Source: JBEKDJ01 sp050014415 (GTDB taxonomy: Bacteria > Desulfobacterota > BSN033 > UBA1163). From it: DNA of 17,725 nucleotides. The first letter of the stretch is position 1, and every line of letters starts with the position of its first letter. Under the pieces are notes generated by a model. The model was not told the origin of the DNA. It saw only the letters and a program-made list of their open reading frames with translations, and searched no databases. The stretch is taken from contig JBEKDJ010000071.1 in the NCBI GenBank assembly GCA_050014415.1, positions 1 to 17,725 on the forward strand, in the 5' to 3' direction. Made by a program: the position numbers and the translations under genes. This document shows, in pieces, positions 15,484-17,725 of the stretch.

Positions 15484-16041
15484 TCAGAAGGAAGGTGGGG
15501 TAACACACCAGATGCTGATTGCCGAAACCTTCCCCACATTCCTCACCTGGTGGGGAATCTCACAACTGAAGGTGATACTATCGTCCTTCTCAAGCGTATA
15601 AATGGAACTTCCGATCTGGATCTCCAATTTCCCTTTCAAGACTAAAGCGCATTCCTCACCCCGATGGGAATAGGGCTTGGTCCCGGTACTGGCCCCCACC
15701 TCATAGATGGCCAGTAGAAACTCAATCTTGCCTTGCAGATTCTTGGAGAGGAGATGATAGGTAACCCCAGGGCAGGGATGAAGGATCTTCCTTTCGTTCT
15801 TCCTGACAATGGGCGAGAAGCTGTCCGGCAGTGCCTCCTGACCCTCGTCATTAAAGAAGAGGGCGATCGAAATACCCAGGGCGTCTGAGATCTTTTTCAG
15901 CGAGCTGATGGAGGGAGCAGCCACTCCTCGTTCCACCTGGCTGATGAGACTGGCCGTCACCCCGACTCTCTGAGAGAATTCTTTCAATGTGATCCCCTGA
16001 TGTTTTCTCAGTTCCCGGATCTTCAGGCCGATCGACTTCAT
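15484..16041 (-). CDS. XRE-family transcription regulator with C-terminal cupin
   Basis: A 185-residue HTH_3-cupin repressor/activator. Residues 5-60 form the XRE helix-turn-helix (TLKEFSQRVGVTASLISQVERG, with APSISSLKKISDALG). Residues 103-182 form the cupin sensor with H126, E130 and H164 as likely ligand or metal-binding positions. Such regulators (for example the PuuR/SutR type) bind metabolites in the cupin. I chose ATG 16041 because the conserved HTH begins there, though the open frame continues upstream to 16155 in unlike-looking sequence. The ribosome site is only GAGAGAG; a stronger AAGGAGG lies 21 bases further away. It begins the minus-strand run and faces the aldehyde oxidoreductase gene. 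Confidence 0.88.
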   Translation of the reverse strand: MKSIGLKIRELRKHQGITLKEFSQRVGVTASLISQVERGVAAPSISSLKKISDALGISIALFFNDEGQEALPDSFSPIVRKNERKILHPCPGVTYHLLSKNLQGKIEFLLAIYEVGASTGTKPYSHRGEECALVLKGKLEIQIGSSIYTLEKDDSITFSCEIPHQVRNVGKVSAISIWCVTPPSF

Positions 16042-16188
16042 CTCTCTCTCGATAGAAGGCTCATCCTCCTTATCATAAGGATAGAAGGATGAGGAACAGG
16101 TTTTTAGAGACCCTATTATGAAGATGCAATCCCATGTCAAATGAGCAGAGGCCATTCCGAGAAGTCTGCTTTCCTGGTGGATGAGCGA

Positions 16189-16254
16189 TTGACGTCTCGT
16201 TTAAATATTATTTTAGTTCATGCCAACTTTAAACAAATATTTAATTTTTGTCAA
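16189..16254. promoter_or_regulatory. Symmetric face-to-face promoters, regulator and aldehyde oxidoreductase
   Basis: Minus strand: -35 TTGACA (16249-16254), 17-base spacer, -10 TAAAGT (16226-16231), serving the XRE regulator. Plus strand: TTGACG (16189-16194), 17-base spacer, TTTAGT (16212-16217), serving the oxidoreductase. Both contain a matching TTAAATATT block, so the two promoter sequences form a near-symmetric inverted pair centred near 16221. Flanking half-sites ACGTCTCG (16192-16199) and CGAGACGT (16305-16312) are also inverted. A shared operator for the XRE-cupin protein is likely. The rest of 16042-16448 holds no gene. Confidence 0.5.
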
Positions 16255-16448
16255 GTCGGAAAAAAGTCCTCTTAAGAAGAAGCTCTTTTCTCATTTAACA
16301 GACGCGAGACGTTAACCTGCACGGGCGTTGGCAAGAAATCTCCCTCCAAAACAAGGCTCTGCCATTCGGGTTCCACTTGAAAAGAATCTCGAAATGAGAG
16401 ATATTTGATGCAAGATTTTTTCAGTCACTTTTCACTCCAGGAGGCACC

Positions 16449-17725
16449 ATGCAAGGCTTCTTTAACAGAATCATGAGGATCCATCTCAAGACACAGACCT
16501 ATCGGGAAGAAACTCTCCCTGATTCAGTTCTTGAAACTCATCTGGGGGGCAAGGGATTAGGTACTTACCTCCTCATGAGAGAGAATCCTCCGAGGGTTGA
16601 TCCCCTCTCCCCAAAAAACAAACTCATTTTTTGTACCGGCCCGATCACCGATACCCGAATCTATGGCTCCTGCCGGCACGGTGTCTTCACCAAATCGCCT
16701 CTGACTGGGATCTTCTCCGAATCCTACTCCGGAGGCAAAGTGGCAGAACCGATGAGCCGGACCGGGTATGATGCCTTTATTTTCGACGAGGCATCCACGG
16801 AACCGGTCTGGGTCGAGGTCTCTGATGAGAAGGTGATATTCCACAGGGCAGAGGACCTTTGGGGAAAGGATACTTATGTCACAGAGGATGAAGTCTTGAA
16901 AAGGGTGAATCAAAAAGGTGCGGGTGCTCTGGTTATTGGTCCCGCGGGTGAAAATCTCGTCCGATATGCCGTCATCGAAAACGACTATTGGCGATCCCTC
17001 GGAAGGACTGGAGTCGGCGCCGTGATGGGCTCAAAGAAGATGAAGGCGATTGTCTTTCACGGGAAGAAGAAAAAGGAGATTGCTAATCCTGATCGGCTGG
17101 AGCAGTTCGCAAAAGAGACTCTGGAACGAGGCAAAGATAGTCCTGGGGCACAAAATTATAGGAGGATGGGGACTCCCCAATTGGTGGCATTAACCAATGC
17201 GGTCGGAGCCTTTCCCTCAAAATACTGGCACCTTGGGACTTTTGAGGGATGGGAAAAGATCAGTGCAGAAGCCCTCCTCGAACGGTGTCAGGTCAGACCC
17301 ACTGCTTGTCTTCGCTGCTTTATGGCCTGCGGAGACTTAAGTGAGGTTAAAGAAGGGAGACACAAAGGGCTAAAAATCGAAGGACCGGAATATGAAACGA
17401 TCTATGCCTTTGGTGGCCTCTGTATGATTCGTGAGATCGAAGAGATCGCTTATCTCAATGATATCTGTGACCGTCTGGGCATGGATACCATCTCTGCCGG
17501 GAGTCTCTGCGCCTTTGCCATTGAAGCATCGGAGATGGGTCGGATCAAGGAAAAGATCGATTGGGGTGAAGTGGATAAGATTGCAGAACTCCTCCATGAT
17601 ATCGCATCAAGAAAAGGAATCGGTGCCATCCTGTCAGAAGGAATTCGCCATGCTGCAAAAACCTGGGATATGGAAGAGGTAGCCATCCATGTGAAGGGCC
17701 TTGACCCTGCCGGTTATGATCCAAG
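16449..17725 (+). CDS. Aldehyde ferredoxin oxidoreductase (3' partial)
   Basis: Tungsten (or molybdenum) bis-pterin enzyme that oxidises aldehydes to carboxylic acids with ferredoxin. The 425 codons shown are continuous and run past the window end. The N-terminal domain has GGKGLGTYLL, TGPITDTRIYGS and SYSGGKVAEPM; the central RTGYDAF and RTGVGAVMGSKKMKAI are AOR-family signatures. The [4Fe-4S] cysteines C287, C290 and C294 appear as CLRCFMAC, at almost the same positions as in Pyrococcus AOR. The fourth cysteine lies beyond the window. AGGAGG is four bases before ATG 16449. The gene is divergent from the regulator and the operon, so it probably supplies an aldehyde-oxidising step in the same pathway. 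Subfamily (AOR, WOR, BamB-like) is undetermined; BamB-type would act on cyclic dienoyl-CoA. Confidence 0.92.
   Translation, partial: MQGFFNRIMRIHLKTQTYREETLPDSVLETHLGGKGLGTYLLMRENPPRVDPLSPKNKLIFCTGPITDTRIYGSCRHGVFTKSPLTGIFSESYSGGKVAEPMSRTGYDAFIFDEASTEPVWVEVSDEKVIFHRAEDLWGKDTYVTEDEVLKRVNQKGAGALVIGPAGENLVRYAVIENDYWRSLGRTGVGAVMGSKKMKAIVFHGKKKKEIANPDRLEQFAKETLERGKDSPGAQNYRRMGTPQLVALTNAVGAFPSKYWHLGTFEGWEKISAEALLERCQVRPTACLRCFMACGDLSEVKEGRHKGLKIEGPEYETIYAFGGLCMIREIEEIAYLNDICDRLGMDTISAGSLCAFAIEASEMGRIKEKIDWGEVDKIAELLHDIASRKGIGAILSEGIRHAAKTWDMEEVAIHVKGLDPAGYDP

Noticed and set aside
1..17725. CRISPR array, tRNA or rRNA genes
   Set aside because: No regularly spaced direct repeats and no cloverleaf or ribosomal RNA signature were noticed on either strand.

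Overview
The window looks like chromosomal DNA from a Gram-negative anaerobe, probably a Desulfobacterota (deltaproteobacterial) lineage. This rests on moderate GC in the metabolic genes, strong AGGAGG ribosome sites, REP-type intergenic repeats, a tungsten/molybdenum aldehyde ferredoxin oxidoreductase and an acetoin/pyruvate-type 2-oxoacid dehydrogenase in one neighbourhood. No rRNA or marker gene is present, so the taxonomy is an inference.

Region 1 (1-4330, + strand) is a compact catabolic module: a creatininase-fold hydrolase resembling 3-dehydro-scyllo-inosose hydrolase (IolN; 5' end outside the window), a full-length transketolase beginning at its stop codon, and, after a REP-like inverted repeat, a zinc alcohol dehydrogenase of the sorbitol/threonine/scyllo-inosose dehydrogenase type. 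An oxidise, hydrolyse and two-carbon-transfer route for a cyclitol or keto-sugar is the simplest reading.

Region 2 (about 4331-7620) is an AT-rich accessory patch of decayed or mobile material: an IS200/IS605-like end hairpin, an ISL3-family transposase remnant that seems to have interrupted an unknown gene, a Phd/YefM-RelE/ParE toxin-antitoxin pair with a palindromic promoter, a GNAT-YoaP gene broken by an in-frame TGA, two related hairpin repeats flanking the toxin-antitoxin pair, and a large nested palindrome.

Region 3 (7621-16041, - strand) is one long co-directional run. Read in transcription order it holds an XRE-cupin regulator, an M24 creatinase/DddP-like protein with a substituted metal ligand, a beta-hydroxyacid dehydrogenase, E1 alpha, E1 beta, E2 and E3 of an acetoin-dehydrogenase-like complex, and a small cupin. 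Its wide gaps are filled by different families of palindromic repeats.

Region 4 (16042-17725) is a divergent control region with two face-to-face promoters in a symmetric arrangement, followed by the 5' part of an aldehyde ferredoxin oxidoreductase that runs off the window. The XRE-cupin regulator probably controls both directions. I infer that regions 3 and 4 convert a small oxygenated or nitrogen-containing substrate through hydrolysis, NAD(P)-linked hydroxyacid oxidation or reduction, ferredoxin-linked aldehyde oxidation and CoA-dependent 2-oxoacid or diketone cleavage. The substrate cannot be read from the sequence.
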